Shown here: positions 22,740 through 35,653 of the stretch, one piece after another
Position numbering within the stretch: position 1 is the first letter of the stretch
Layout of the letters: each line of letters opens with the position of its first letter
Origin: Clusia tigrina
Lineage: Eukaryota > Arthropoda > Insecta > Diptera > Clusiidae
Assembly: GCA_920105625.2 (NCBI GenBank)
Contig: OV050030.1
Span: forward strand, 410,021,034-410,085,033
Direction: 5' to 3'
DNA: 64,000 bases
The notes under the pieces: generated by a model
Databases searched by the model: none
What the model saw: only the letters and a program-made list of their open reading frames with translations
Told to the model about the DNA's origin: nothing
Made by a program: the position numbers and the translations under genes

Positions 22740-23500
22740 GTAGAGTACTGTATATTCAGAACAATTGTTCAAATTAGACGAAGTGCGAAGAAAAACCTAT
22801 CCAATTAAAAAAAAGATTCTTAATTTCTATGAAAATACGAGTAAATGTCAATTGTACCCCGGATGGTAATATCAATCGGGATATGTGGGGATTACAACCG
22901 ATGAATTTGTTTCAAGGTTGTCTCGTTAGTTCAGAAACATCCGAAATGAATAACACGTGAATAAATTTGGATTATCTTGTTTTCTTCAACTGATCTGAAT
23001 TATTTTCATTTGTTTCGATACTCCATTTATCAGGTCAATATTGCATAGTTTTCGATAAACCCCGACCTCTAGAGAGATAGCAAGAACCCTTTCCACAATT
23101 CTCTTCTTTGAATAATCTCGTTACCAAAACCTTTCCTAGTTTATGCAGTAGCGCCTCTAGTTGTGTGCTGTCTCCATCTATGAGTATGATGTATGTTCGT
23201 AGGAAGTGATTCCGTTTCAATGGCGAGTGTTATTTCAAAGTCAATAGATACTAGGGGTCTGTACATAAATTTGCAACAAAATCGCAGCGATTCATTGCTC
23301 GAGTGCGGCTTTATTTCATATAAATATATAAATTGCATATATCTCTACTAAATCATTTTATTTGTATCTACAATTGAATTTTTTGGCATCGGACAATATA
23401 AAACCTATAACAAACGGGTTAATCAGATGTGCAGGGAGAAACCGCGCAAATTGAAGAAACTATCTTAATTCAGTTTACTGTAAAGTTCAAAATAAAGTTT
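22740..23500 (+). pseudogene. Decayed cysteine-peptide locus in block D, copy 2
   Basis: Close match to 10130-10860. The acceptor of the last exon is lost here (CTACAATTG in place of CTATAGTTG near 23370). Exons 1 and 2 are absent, and AATAAA remains near 23490. Confidence 0.6.
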
Positions 23501-23579
23501 TTGAAACTGCGACTAAATGAAAATTGTTTTGTTGTTTCAATCAGGATAATTAGGGGTTCTTGTTCCAAAATTCAGAACC

Positions 23580-24780
23580 ATGGCGATGATCGTAGGTTCG
23601 ACTCAATGGGTGACGAGTACTTGATAGAATGCTATGAGGAAGTGTGTCTGTTAGGAATGAGCAGGCTAGGGTATAACAGTTCCATGATGGAATAATGAAC
23701 TTTCAAAGATCCGAAACAGGTCCAGAAAACTTCTGAATAGGCCTTTAAAAACTAGAAAAGAAGAAGACTGGAATGAATAGCAAATAAAATGGACTCTTAT
23801 AGAAGATTCTGTAGTAAAATTGATAAAAAAAAAAAAGAAGGAGTCGGCTAGGCTGTACAGGGTGCTTCAGCAGAACCGTACGGTTAGGCTTGACTCTAGT
23901 AGCAGAATTATTACTAACACAGGAATTAGGGTGGAGTTTGACAGCTCGAATGGTGTAATCACGACACGAAACTGGTAGACGACATTAAAAATTGTGACGG
24001 AGGAGTCAGTGAGGTTTTCTCTTTCTCCTTTTGACAACTTTTAGTTACCTGACCCTGATAATGTATATCCAATAATGTTAAAGAGAGTAGGGGATAAGTT
24101 CAATAAGGCATTGAAAAATATCCCTTACTTGTATTGCTCTAGATTACGAACTAGCTCTTTGGCGACATGTTTGGGTGGTCACTCCCAATCCGGGAACGGA
24201 TGACTCGGCTCCTGTTGATTCAACTGGAGGTGACGAAAACGATATGTTGGTTCAATTCTTAAAGATATTAGCACGATGACAAGAACTTTGGGCATGGAGT
24301 GATGTTCAAGAGGATGTCGGAGCAATGCCCGTTGTTTCTGGCACCGACGGATAAACTCTAATTTTGGAAGAAAGTACAAAGTAAGTTTTCCGACAAGGAA
24401 GCAATGAAGAGATCCAGAACTACTTGGAGTGGACCCGGTGGTCACCGACGGCTACAAATCAGAAAAGGGGCCTGGGGCTGGCTGGCATCTGAATGAAAAT
24501 TTCAGATGCTTCTCGGCTATGGGAAGTATGGCAACGGTATTCCAATCAGAAGTGTTTGCTATGCTGAAGGTAGCGGAATGGGAAATTGAGGAGAAATGCA
24601 GCGGTAAGGAGATTAGAGTTTGTAGTGACAGTCAGGCTACACTGAAGGCCCTAGGAAACGTTTAACCACTTCAAATATTTGTCCAGACTTACTGTTCAAT
24701 GAGCATCAATGCCTGAGTGCTTGAAGACTTAATTCTTCGACGGCTCTCCGGCCTACCCCACTTCTATCTATCTATCTAAT
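23580..24780 (+). pseudogene. LOA-like LINE pol relic with RNase H and 3' tail
   Basis: The first part matches 10920-11690. It continues to an RNase H piece open at 24429-24665 (GAGWHLNE..., TVFQSEVFAMLKVAEW, VCSDSQATLKAL) that carries the usual D-x-E-x-D type residues. The 3' end follows directly, with CCGGCCTACCCCACTTCTAT and a short TCTA repeat ending near 24778. The same 3' end occurs on the minus strand at 38100-38165. Much of the reverse transcriptase and the C-terminal zinc finger are deleted. Confidence 0.7.
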
Positions 24781-24849
24781 CGGGCTAAATTTCTCATACG
24801 TTCAACCCATTATAAACTCCGATCAATCAAGTTATAAGAAAGAGCCTCT

Positions 24850-24960
24850 CTTCAACCACCTCATTCGATGAAAATGTGTCAGTGCATAAGCTTAGCGTAA
24901 CAATTTCAATGTACAATGAAATTTCCAACCAGTTTTCATGTGCCAAATGAAGTGTTAACT
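24850..24960 (+). other. Diverged copy of the acidic open frame
   Basis: Aligns with 17035-17141 and 37020-37110. The frame remains open to a TGA and keeps the SFDE, EIS and terminal C..K landmarks despite many substitutions. Confidence 0.4.
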
Positions 24961-25220
24961 TAATCTGTCCAACTCCCTTTCCCATCCCATTCATTTACTC
25001 ACATTCAGATTATGACAACCAAGGAAGAACATTTATCGCGTCGCTATCACTTACACTATTCCCATATGCAGCATAAATAGATATACATTACGATTCAACT
25101 GATTTCCTATCGAGAAATGTTCAGTATACTTGTATACACATTTTATACTTATTTTCATGTTTTATGCCAAATAGCTTCATTACAGTCAATTTATATCAGC
25201 TTTCAAACAAGCACAATTAT

Positions 25221-26100
25221 AGTAGATCGAAATTTTTCTAACTGGAAACTAAATATTACTCACAGAGTAACAGATTTGGAAGTCGCGTTTAAAAACGAAG
25301 CTAAATAATGTGGTAGTATTCTCTTTTGAATTCATTGAAGTGAGTATGAGTGTGAAGGGCAACGTTCACCTTCCCAAGTTTTCAGGTTTTCGTTGGGTGG
25401 GAAGCCGCCCTTGACGCCACCCTATTACTACATCAAACACCATACAAATTATTCGTCAGGCCATATATCATGAAATATTGACAAACCGGCATGCGCAACA
25501 AAAGTACATAATAAGACTAGAAAAGCAGTCTGGAATGAGTATCGTATGAATCGTCAATTCCAAGTTCCAACAATTCCCGATAACCTACAATACTCAATTG
25601 CTGTTATTTGCAATCCTTCCGGTTACCTAGACTTAATGGGCACGGCTCAGATTTTCTTCAAACGCCAAATATGTTGGGATTATATTCCACACAAAGTTAG
25701 ATGGATGTCTATTATACAAAAGTAAAAAATGCATCGTAGTATATATTTACTGGTGCATTAGACTCTTCGGCATTGTAACAGACTGGTTGGCAGCACATAA
25801 TAGGAAAAAGAATATTTTTATCGTAGATTGAATACAAGGGCAGGAAGCATAGGATCCCTCCGATGCGCTCAATAATTTTTGAAACCCTTTACTAATCGAC
25901 TTATTTATCAAGCAGGGTAGCCACCCAGCGCACTACGACGGAGGGAAGCATAGGAATAGATATAGTAGCATTCTGTCGGAAGTTCCCTTAAACATATCCG
26001 GTATCACAGATTGCATCATTAAAGGTGACATCTTTCATAGCAAGTTTATCGCAGTCTGCTCCTCGAGGAGGAATTGTTAACTACAGTCATGTTCATTGAC
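25221..26100. other. No gene recognised
   Basis: Frames are short and no motif is recognised. The last part (25850-26100) leads into the LINE relic and may be its decayed reverse-transcriptase end. Confidence 0.4.
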
Positions 26101-26104
26101 CGAT

Positions 26105-26800
26105 GTAGGAACCTCTTGCTATATCGACGGTTCCGATATAGACTGTGGTGTGAAACGGGAGTATACTCTAGAGAAATGGCTTTTCCTCTTACGGATTTAT
26201 GTACCAAATTTCAGCGAAGGTTTCTGCGATAGGCCCTGAAGGAGTCCCTTACAGCAGATTGTGCGAAATTGGCAGCCAAGCGGAAAGGTAATCGAGATCT
26301 AAGGTAGTCGAGGACTGCAGAGTGCTACTACGGCCAATGTTCAGTCAAGCGGAAACCACTATATAGTTACCTCGATACCTAATCAAAAAGTAGGTAGGAC
26401 AATAATATGGCAGGCGAACTGGCCAGGGAAGGGTCCGCATTGAATTCAGAGCCAGCAGTGGTAGCGCAAGGCTGAAGGAAAAACACGGTTATTTCCTAGC
26501 AGTTGCAGAAAGAAGATGGCGAAACCTTTTAAGCTACTAGAAAGCGACACTGATTTGAATAAGATACAATTCCCGAAGAACAAATAATCTACTAAGTCCG
26601 CGGAAGGATCTTACGTGGCTAACAGTGATAGTGGCTCATAGACGCACACGCTGCAAAATTGGGTATTCATTGCACACTATTCTGCAGAACTTTCGGAACG
26701 GAAGAATTCTTATGCAACTGGAATAGTCGGATCTCCTCCCTAGCCGAATTGTGCTGAATTGGACTCAATAGCATTAAAATGTAAACTTATAAATTTGGTT
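26105..26800 (+). pseudogene. LINE RNase H and C-terminal relic
   Basis: Broken frames read YIDGSDIDCG, then GVYSREMAFPLTDLCTKFQ, then QADELAREGSALNSEPA further on, the start and end of a LINE RNase H domain (LOA/R1-like lineage). About 26600-26770 reads like the segment after RNase H (VIVAHRRTRCKIGYSL...). At least three shifts are needed. Confidence 0.55.
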
Positions 26801-26929
26801 GACTATTACCTTATTATCTTTCTCTAAAGAGGGAGGACAGTTAACGAGGAAACGGAAACAAAACATTACATATGCACTACTCGAAGTGGAATTGGGGATT
26901 GGCAACCACATTTACCCACATACTTAGTG

Positions 26930-27480
26930 GAAATCCAATTTTACTATTCTACAGTTTACGGCAGTGTCCTTACGGAATAATTTTGCACGGGCAGTTCTAG
27001 GCCACCATTCAATATCGTATGATTGTGAATCAGAAAAAATAACATCCAGTCTGTCTGTTTCTTATCCGTAATTCCCAAAAGTGTCAGTACTTAACTGATC
27101 TTGGCAATTCTCTATCTCGTAAATTATTGTAAATCATGAGCAGAGTCCCGTCCCAGGCCTATCCCTCTAGTAACTCTAGTCTGTCAGCATGCTCTCTAAG
27201 ATAACAGTGTCCCGTGGGCACATGTTTTGTTGTGCTGATGTAGTTATTGCTGAGGTTGAGAAGCTGACGAGTTTACTACTTGTTCAACGTGCCTAATATA
27301 AGTCATTCATCTGTCTAGCAGTTGTCTAAATATCTGCCTATAAACTGGTACTCACTACTAGTCGACTATTACTTTCACAACACAATATTGACGAAAGCGC
27401 GGCAGTTAGAAGAAGCTTTGATATAGTGAATGATATAGCAAGGAACTGGGTCGATGCCTGAATAACACAGCAATGGTTAA
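26930..27480 (-). pseudogene. LINE C-terminal relic, second minus-strand copy
   Basis: Diverged relative of 2090-2340 and 29740-30240. Shared anchors are CCATTCAATATCGTATGA (27005, beside 29755) and TGAGAAGCTGACNAGTT (27255, beside 2228). No intact frame. Confidence 0.5.
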
Positions 27481-28384
27481 ATAGTTATAATCCCAGATTC
27501 TAGAGAAAATATCGTAACCGATTTTCTTCTCTACTTTAGAGTCATCTTTGTGGATGTCAGCACAGTGTTAAGTTGCCACTCTATCTTTGAGTTATTCCTC
27601 TCTATTGGAAGTATGGGTGGTAAGTGCATGGTTAAAGGAAGGGAGGAATCAATACTTGTACTACCATTCTGCAGTGCAGAGGTTATATACAAATGCTTAT
27701 AATCTGGTGCTGCCGAACAAATTTAAAAACTTGGAGGAGCATTATTGGAGGAAGTTACAAGGAAGCATCATAAGAGATATCAACTCACCAATGAGGACAT
27801 ATGAGCATTCGCCAACCGCTTAAGTTAAGTTAAAGTGTTAGGAACGTATATAGCGAGGGGGGGCTATGTAAATGGGTCGGAAAGGTGGATTATACGATAT
27901 GGACAAACTGCTAAAGGTACACATCCCCCACAGTGAAATCAATACCCTGGATGAGGTGCAGAGGAGCCCATAACTGGACATTTGCTAGTGTAATGGAGAC
28001 AGGTTAACATGGGTACCATACCTGGCGTAAGGGAAAACCAAGAAATGCCTGCTTTTACATCCTGGAATAGGAATAGTAAGAATGCTTCCGGCCGCAGTAC
28101 ATGCGAGTTATAACACGGCAGGTCCAGAGGTGATTCACAGCAGGCAGTACTGCCACAAATCAGGTCATATATGAGACGACGGCTTTAATAGAAAAAATTC
28201 ATCATATCGCTTAGAGTGTCAGCTACATATGTATACATGACACATGTTAGGACAAGAAATGTCCATGCTTGGAGCCTGAACTTTAGAGGATACTTTTCGA
28301 TGGAATTCAAGTCATTATTCAAACGATATGGATACCAGCACCAGTAGCTGGAGATGTCCCAGACGGGATTTATCTTTATTGAGA
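27481..28384. other. No gene recognised
   Basis: The longest frame (27587-27823, plus) has an alternative start and no recognisable motif. No structure stands out in the rest. Confidence 0.4.
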
Positions 28385-30260
28385 AAATAGATATTTATAA
28401 AAAGCAGTTGACTAAATTGGAGAAAATACCTTTAGGAGGTTTTGGTTACGCCACACTCCATTTTCCATTGCAGTCTGAGGAACGAAGAGACAACAAGTAC
28501 ACGGTCTCAATTCAAGTACTGATAAATGGACCATGATGATTTTTTCGAAGATTTAAGAATCGAGTGATCATCAGTGTAGAGACACTATACCACAGGTAGC
28601 AACACCCACGCGTGTGAGAGTTACACAGCACTCAGAATAGAAACTACATTTGTCCTGAGGACGGTGCAGTTTCGATGAACTCAGGGGCAGGCTCGAGGCA
28701 CACCAAAGAGCGCAGCAGTAAAAAAATTCGAAAGGTATTATTTCCGCCCGAAACCCAAGGAAGGATTGGTTTCCCCATACCTAAGGCTAAAAATCAAAAA
28801 TGGTCGAAATCTCCAAATTAATTCTTCCATTTTGTACTAATATCGCAGATCGCATATTATGGGGGACTTAAAATATCTCGAAATTTTCTATAATCTCTAA
28901 ACTAAGTGTCGGCTCAAAGTTCAAACATAGCTCTTTTGTGAACTAAACAAGTGCAAATTTCAATGCTCCTTTGTTTGTGTTTTCAATTATTTTATTGCTT
29001 TTTTTATTAATATTTTGACAGTTGCTTTTTTATATCAACAAGCAAATTACTAGAAGTCGCAACTTAACGACGAGAAGCACGAATTGCGGAACTCTTTAGT
29101 GGATACGTAAAAACTGTATTCCAAGGTCTTTCTATTAAAACCAGACTTTTCTAAGTATCTCATTCTTCCAAAAGATCTGCTGCTCTACTTATTAAACAAA
29201 CAAAATGTTTGCTTAGACATGAGGCTATTACGTCAATTGTCGTTCTAGTGACGCACGAGCCCCTGTACTGGAACTATCTAAAATACAGGCAATAGAGGTA
29301 GTCACCCTACACACTCAATGAAAACATTATAGTTGAAGACAACTGAAAACAACTATTCGTGGCACGAGTTCGGTGAAAGCATGGTAAAATCGTGTTTACA
29401 TGAAATTGATGTGGTTTGACAGATCGCCACATATTCAATAGGTCGTCTGCGTGCGATATCACTGCAATATGTCAATATGCAAAATGTTCCAAATCTGGTT
29501 TTTTCAATATTTAATATTAAATAACTTTGTTACAATTCAATTTGCATTGAAACTTGCTCAACTACAGCAAATCAAAATATTTGTAATCCGGAACCGGATT
29601 TTTAAAAACAATTGCAGTATTCTCTTTTGAAATTCCTTAAGATACTGATAAATTGAGCAAACGTAGTATAAATAGGAATCCTATTTGTGACTTCTTCACT
29701 TTAAGGAAGTGTTGGATTCACTGGGAATCTTTTAACACTTGTAGTTGAAGTCCCATTCAATAGCGTATGACTGTGAATCAGGAAAAGAAAGTCCAACTTT
29801 TCTGCGTCTTATCCAAAAATTCCAAGAATGCGTTTTCTTAACAGATATTCCGATAACTTATTGAAAATTATGAACAGTTCCATTCCCATCCATCTACAAA
29901 AAAGCGCAAGAAGGTCGTACATCGTGAAGTGCTATTGTTGTTCAATAGTAACATTTTGTTCGCACGCAATTCATTTTGTTGGGTATGACATATAGAAGTC
30001 ATTAAGAGGCAATCCTAGTCTGCCAGCATGTGTGCCATGTAAACAGTGTCCTGTGAGCACAGATAATGCTCTGGTGAAGGAGTTCCTATTAAGTTTTAGA
30101 AGCTGACCAGTAAATCACGTGCCCTAAGTGCCCAATCCTGGATATTCACTACCCTCCCAGTATCTAAATATCTCCCTATGTACCGGCACTCATTGCTGCT
30201 CGAACTGTGGTTACCATATTGTTGACAAAAGAGGGGGAGTCAAGTAGTGAATGAATCAGT
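28385..30260. repeat. Duplicated block E, copy 2
   Basis: Matches 200-2455 but lacks the segment equivalent to about 500-770 and the (TA)n run. The minus-strand LINE C-terminal relic (29990-30240) is included. Confidence 0.75.
29990..30240 (-). pseudogene. LINE C-terminal relic, third minus-strand copy
   Basis: Same region as 2090-2340, with the TG-rich CTGTGAGCACAGATAATG and GTCTGCCAGCATGTGTGCC segments. Frame broken. Confidence 0.55.
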
Positions 30261-31047
30261 GCCTGGCTGTTTGACTAAATGTAAAGATGCGCCTCGCATA
30301 CTCGTATATCATTGCCAATTAGCTACTTAGATCTGATGTCTGATATATTTGCATCACTCACTCCTCGAATGGTCTGTCTAACCGCCACCCAGTAAATAAT
30401 TGTCACTCAAAGCTGCTTTCCTACTTACCTCCCACTATCATTCGCTTGGGCACTTAAAACGATCTGCGCTAAAAGCAATCACAAAATTGCAGAACCTTAC
30501 TTACGAAAGCTGCTATATGATTAGGAAAAGAAGGTGATAAATTCTGACGGCAGGAAGGAAAGGAGGGACGAGTCAGACAACGAAAAAGCCAACGCACAAA
30601 TTAAAAACATCACAAAAAATAAAAAAATTATCTTATCTTTCATTGCAGAACTACAAATAAAGAATATCTTCAGAACTTTAATATCCAGCAAGTGTGTCCG
30701 GTCCATCGCTGGCTGAAATAGCAAATCCTTTAAACAATTTTTTGGTTATTTCATAAATCGATTTTGAAAATGCCAAAAAATCGGGGATTTACTTGTCAAA
30801 AGGTTCTAGAAGCCATAATTCTCATATGGTCCAATGTAATACGTTTGACTTTTAGAATCTCTTCAGTTGTGTGGGTGCCTGACTGCAGTTGGAAGTGGAG
30901 TTTGTGCTACAATGTGCATAAACAGAAACATAAGGAAATGGCTAAGGTAACCACTCCATATCTCGGGGTTGAAATCTGCAGCACAATGCCACTGCAGTCT
31001 TGTCCTCTCCATCAAATCTCTGCGCAGTCAATCGCACATGATGCCAC
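30261..31047. other. No gene recognised, possible relic start
   Basis: Short open frames on the plus strand (30534-30716, lysine-rich, and 30764-31051) have no recognisable domain. They may be the decayed front of the gag relic that follows. Confidence 0.35.
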
Positions 31048-31830
31048 ATGATGAAGTATGCCCAACTACCAAATTATGTCGACGTATCATGCTCAAATGC
31101 AGCCCAGTCATGGGAGTGTGGCAGTACATTCAAATTCTTAAAACTTGAAGGAGAGTGCAAAATTCAGTGGCGTTATTTAGAAAAAAATATCGAATCATTA
31201 AAAGCAGAGCATACAACTATGGAGCAAGAGACATCGAATAAATATATTAACACACAATTTGCCAAAAATTCGTTCATGTCAGGTCCAATGTCACCTCCAC
31301 CCGCAAATCGTCACGCATTTCCTAAATAATTACCAGCTTTCAACGGCAGCCCAGAAGAGTGGCTTCCTTTCATCAGTAGCTTTAAAAATACTACTGAACT
31401 CTCAGGCATTCGGATATTTAATGCGGCTGTAAAACTGCCAAAAAAGCAAAGTATATGACATCGTCATAAGCACTGATTGACTACGCTGTGTGTGAAGAAA
31501 ATATTAACAATCAGGAAGTCTTAGTCTCTCCTTCTACAGAAAACGTCTCCACCGAATTTTTTAAATTATTCAAGAAATGAGAAGTGACAATTTAGCTTGG
31601 GACTTACCAAGAGCAGTCTTGAAGCAAAAAAGGTGGAACAGCCTGGGGAATGGGAGCAGTTCTGCTTACAGATGTGAGAAACTGCAGGCGGAATAAGAGA
31701 AGGAGATGCCATTGCCATGGGATGTGGCTAGTAAACTGTCGCAGGATTTCTGCAAATTGAAAAAAATTTGAAGAGGAATTACAACAGAAAATTATAGTAA
31801 ATAAGAGCAACTATTGAGATACTATGAATA
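31048..31830 (+). pseudogene. BEL/Pao-like gag relic (DUF1759 type)
   Basis: A plus-strand frame open to 31329 ends in a proline-rich stretch. After a stop it continues with LPAFNGSPEEWLPFISSFKN, the hallmark start of BEL-type Gag (LPxFxGxPxEWxxFxxxF). Further pieces with KSKVYDIVIS and STEFFKLFKK are frameshifted. The family differs from the minus-strand gag relics in the A blocks. Confidence 0.6.
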
Positions 31831-31959
31831 TAAAAAAGTGTTATTTATTAAGGAATATATTATTATATATGGGGGATTGCCGAACATATTTATTGCTTCG
31901 GGACAAGGTAGCAGGCTTCCAACTTCATCGAAAGTCGAGGAGAGTGACGTTACAGGAAT

Positions 31960-32410
31960 TTGTTTATTTAGGATAAGCGACGGCCGGTAGAAAATCCTTT
32001 GACTGAACCCTCCCCGAGGGTACCGGCTGGTAATAGGTCTATAATGGCATCAATTGTCTGATGGTGCTGGATCTAGTTAAGGTCAAGATATAGCGCTCAG
32101 TGTTTGATACTCCTTAATAGTACAGCATTGAGAAATACACCTTGACTATGGTTCGAAGGTAAGGGCTGGATCAAGGTGTCTCGCGACCCGTGATGATGAT
32201 CTGCCAGGGTAGAGGCCCTGTTAAATAGTCTATTCGTAAACGGAGCCCCCGGATAAAAGTCGCCCTTCGGTGGTAGTTGCCTAGCTTGGATATTGCGGAT
32301 CTCTGTCCGAGTGGTATTTATATTCTCCGCAAGAAAGAATTTTCATGAAGTAAAATAAATTAAATCGGAAAAATACGCGGGACGTCACCGCAATTCAATT
32401 GGCAAATCAG
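31960..32410 (+). other. Probable 5' untranslated region of a LINE
   Basis: A GC-richer segment unlike its neighbours precedes the ORF1 at 32411 and has no open frame. Its start is placed at the composition change near 31960. The boundary is an estimate. Confidence 0.4.
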
Positions 32411-33780
32411 ATGGAGCAAAGAATCCTTGATGAGCCAATGGTTAGTGGGGTAAAATCGCCCGCTAAGCCCAAATCAAATGATCCTGCGGTCAATGAACGG
32501 AGACCTTCATCCGTGACCAAAACACTGGTTGGACCTATGGGACCCCCAATGACAGTAGACGAGATGGGTGGTGCAGGAATTCGGAAACTTTCTTCCGATG
32601 ATGTGCCATCCTGTTCTGCTGCTGCCAGGGCAAAAATGGGATCAACTCAACAAACTCCCATCTCCACTAAGGAGAGATTGTTGACACTGGCAATAAAATT
32701 TCGGGACAAAGGGAGTAATCCATCCCGACCTACCACCTCGGAGAAAACCTCCAGGATGGCCAAGAGAGGAATCCCTCTTCTTGATCGTGGTCAACCTGGG
32801 GGTTTGGTTGACCCGAGAAGAAAGGAGCTAAGTGGAGCTGGAGTCAGATGGTACCTCACCTACCTGTCTCAGGGTTTGCAACCAGATGATGCTCTTGCCA
32901 AGGCAAGGAAGCACAGGGTTGTAAAGGATTCGGCTGGCACAACATCACAACCGAACGTAAACAAGAACCTGAAGAAAAGGCTACGAAACACCTTTTCTCC
33001 TAATCCTGACCCAGCCAAAAAGAGGAAGATGGCAATACCGTCGAGACCACTTAGTCGTGGAGGGTCCCAGGCAGCAGGTAGCTACGCTAAGGTGGCATCC
33101 GTCACCAGGGAGGCTGATGTTGCTGCGGACTATGCGAACACCATCCTGACTAGCAAGGAGCTGACAAGTGTTGAGCAGATGTTGCTTGAGAGTCTGGTTG
33201 GAGAGTGGACCAAAGAATTCTCCTTCGATGGTATCCACTTCAAGCCTGGCTTCCTGAATATCGACTGCAGTTCGACGGACTCGGTGTAATGGATGAAAGG
33301 GGTCGTGACGCAGCTTTCATTGAGAGAGAGGGCGTCAGTTTGGTCGCCAGAGTGGGAGACAACATCCCACGATCACACGCAGTCTTCCTCTTCCTCCTTC
33401 GTAGTAGTGGACAAGAGGTATCACTTAACTTTCTCTCCAGCCAAAATATTGGGCTAAGCACCAATTTCTGAAAAATATGGAGTTGCAAGGACGAAGGAAA
33501 CGGACAGTTGTTGTCCGTGGAAATAAATAATGGGTCCATGCAACTAAGAAAGAGCTCGGGATACGCGTTAAACTACCTATTTAGCAAGATCAAAGTCGGT
33601 TCTTCCAAACGTACACAATAAAAGCCCAAGGCAGAGGAAGTAGAGAAGATAAACATCCGACCTTTTTCAAAAGTAATTACGAGTAGTAGCCTTCCTTAAG
33701 GTGATGCTGAACCGAAGACTGTGGCCCCGGAAATCTCTTCCAGGGCCCCAGTGTTGAGATACGGGCTGAGGCCGCATACA
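32411..33780 (+). pseudogene. LOA-like LINE ORF1 (DUF4780 type), truncated
   Basis: From ATG 32411 the frame is open to TAA 33287-33289. It is proline, serine and lysine rich, with a basic segment (KKRLRNTF, AKKRKM) and then GSYAKVASV, LTSVEQMLLESLVGEW and HFKPGFLNIDC. That order (basic linker, SYAxVA, LTxxQxxxLxxxL, GxLxxxC) is the DUF4780-type domain of ORF1 in LOA/Bilbo-like LINEs. Directly after the stop the same frame continues WMKGVVTQLS, so the stop probably replaced CAA. A shift then leads to IPRSHAVFLF in the next frame. The element is cut off at about 33782 where block A copy 3 begins. Confidence 0.6.
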
Positions 33781-33782
33781 AC

Positions 33783-34880
33783 ATAATTGATAAAATACTT
33801 CGGAATTTATTGCGTGAGACATTATGTAATAAAATTCCCGGCACTGTTGTCATAAGAAAATCAAATTGAAGGTAATTTTCTTAAATAAGTTAATTATAAT
33901 TATGGGAAGGTGACTGAATTGACTTTATGCTTTGCAGCTGCTGTTCTTCACGAACAGGATCTTTCCACCAAATTCGGATGGCGATATGTCAGAACTATAT
34001 GCTAAAAAATTCAATAAAGAAAATCTCAAAGCTGTTCGGTGCAAACACTTCAGACACACTGTATCATTAAGAACGTGATGGCAATTCTAGGTCACTATAT
34101 TTATTCCAGCGCAATATATTATCCTACTCCAGATTCAACAGTGTCCACATCAACAGCACATCTTCCGAAGAAAACACCGCACCCAAAACGACAAACACAG
34201 CATTTCAAACTCCGGTGGATAAATTAAGCGCACTTTAACCTAAGTTACCTATCGAAGGATTCATTATGCAATCAGCTACACCACGCGTTTCCACTCCACA
34301 GTGTTCAGCATCATTTGAATCTCATAGAAAACAAAAATATAATCAAGACCTACTACCCATCACATGCATAGACCACAAAGCCCACAATTCACCACCGATC
34401 CAGAAAATAGTTGAACAGAGAATCGCTCAACGTGCGGGAGAATCTTCCCGACTTATTAAAATAATCATAAGAATATTTCCATATTGGCACACTGAACTTC
34501 ACATATGCAGTCAACTGCAACAGCAGTAATTCTTCGCACATTCACCTGCAGTTCTGAATGTTTGCAGTTTTCTATTTACATATTTGCATACTTACAGATT
34601 TGTACAATCGTCATATTTGAAGACCAACTTAAGTACATTTGTATATTTGAACTGTCAATACAGTTATTTTATTGATTTTTCAAAAATATAATTCTGTTTC
34701 AACAGACAGAATCAACTTAATGCTCATTATGCGTGTGTTTTCTCTCTTCGAGATATACGATTTCAAGTACTTGGTTATGCACCAACAGTTGATCATTCGT
34801 CTTATGAATTAGTTAGTATAAGAGCTCTATACATCCTAAGAAAATATTGATAGTCTATACACGAAGTGCAGGTTAGTGCT
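33783..34880. other. Conserved spacer of block A, copy 3
   Basis: Matches 4460-5560 and 13800-14900. It begins abruptly inside the block, so the BEL gag relic is missing here. Two frames are open, 34039-34227 and 34266-34529. The second (87 codons, basic, ending LQQQ) is intact only in this copy. No domain recognised. Confidence 0.5.
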
Positions 34881-35653
34881 GAGATCCGTAAATAAGGAGA
34901 GAGAGACACTGGTTATTAATGGGAAGGCACTTGCAATGCTCAAGAGGGAGGATGATTCAAATTTTATTGATCCAATGTAGCTGTGTTAATTAAGAGGCGT
35001 TAACAGCAATGAAGTGTTTATTATAATGACCACTTAAGCACTCGTAACGGATGAAGCTTAAATTGTTTTTTTTGCAATTGTATTTAATTACTAGACTCAA
35101 GCAACGATTAGATTCCCTGAAACTCACTAAGGGCAATTTTCTGGCATGTAGTCCTTGTAATTTTATTCTAATTCCACAATTTGCAGTTTAATGGGATCAC
35201 TTAAAATTTCTACAAATTTTCTACATTCTCTAAACTAAGAGTGGGTTTAAATTTGAACAATGATCAGTAGAGAACAGAACAAGTACAAATTTAAAGTTTC
35301 TCGTGTTTCTGTTTTCAATTTCTTTATTGCTTTACTTTTTTATATTTTAACAGCTGTTCTTTTAAATTAACAAAACACAACTCGAAATAGCAACTCAACG
35401 ACGTGACAAACGAATTTGATAACTAGGTAGGAGAGAGAAAACTGTATTCCAACGCCACTCACCAGAGTATTTTAACTATCTCATTCCTTCGAAAGATCAA
35501 ACAAAATGTTAATATTGTTCATATTATTCGAAAATTTGCCAACTTAATGTCAGAAAAAAATAGATTAAAAGCCGGCATTCGAATGATAGTAATCAGACGA
35601 AAAAGTGTTGTTTAACTGTGCTGATCTTTTAACAAACTGGGAAAAAACTGAAA
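34881..35653 (+). other. Upstream flank of cysteine-peptide gene 3
   Basis: Copy of 5560-6363. The TATA position is degraded to ATTAAAAG (35564-35571). No coding sequence is seen. Confidence 0.5.

Larger units (their letters stand above)
21080..25220. repeat. Duplicated block D, copy 2
   Basis: Longer copy of 9255-11850. It adds a 351-base insertion (21308-21658), an intact-looking flank segment shared with block E (22280-22640), and the RNase H and 3' end of the LINE relic (24300-24780). The 25085-25220 segment matches 11720-11850. Confidence 0.8.

Noticed and set aside
32981..33539. Minus-strand open frames of 85 and 99 codons
   Set aside because: They lie antisense to the LINE ORF1 and have no motif of their own.
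33940..34090. THAP-like zinc finger in the conserved spacer
   Set aside because: The C-x-H-F spacing is wrong for THAP (C-x2-H) and the first cysteine pair is missing.
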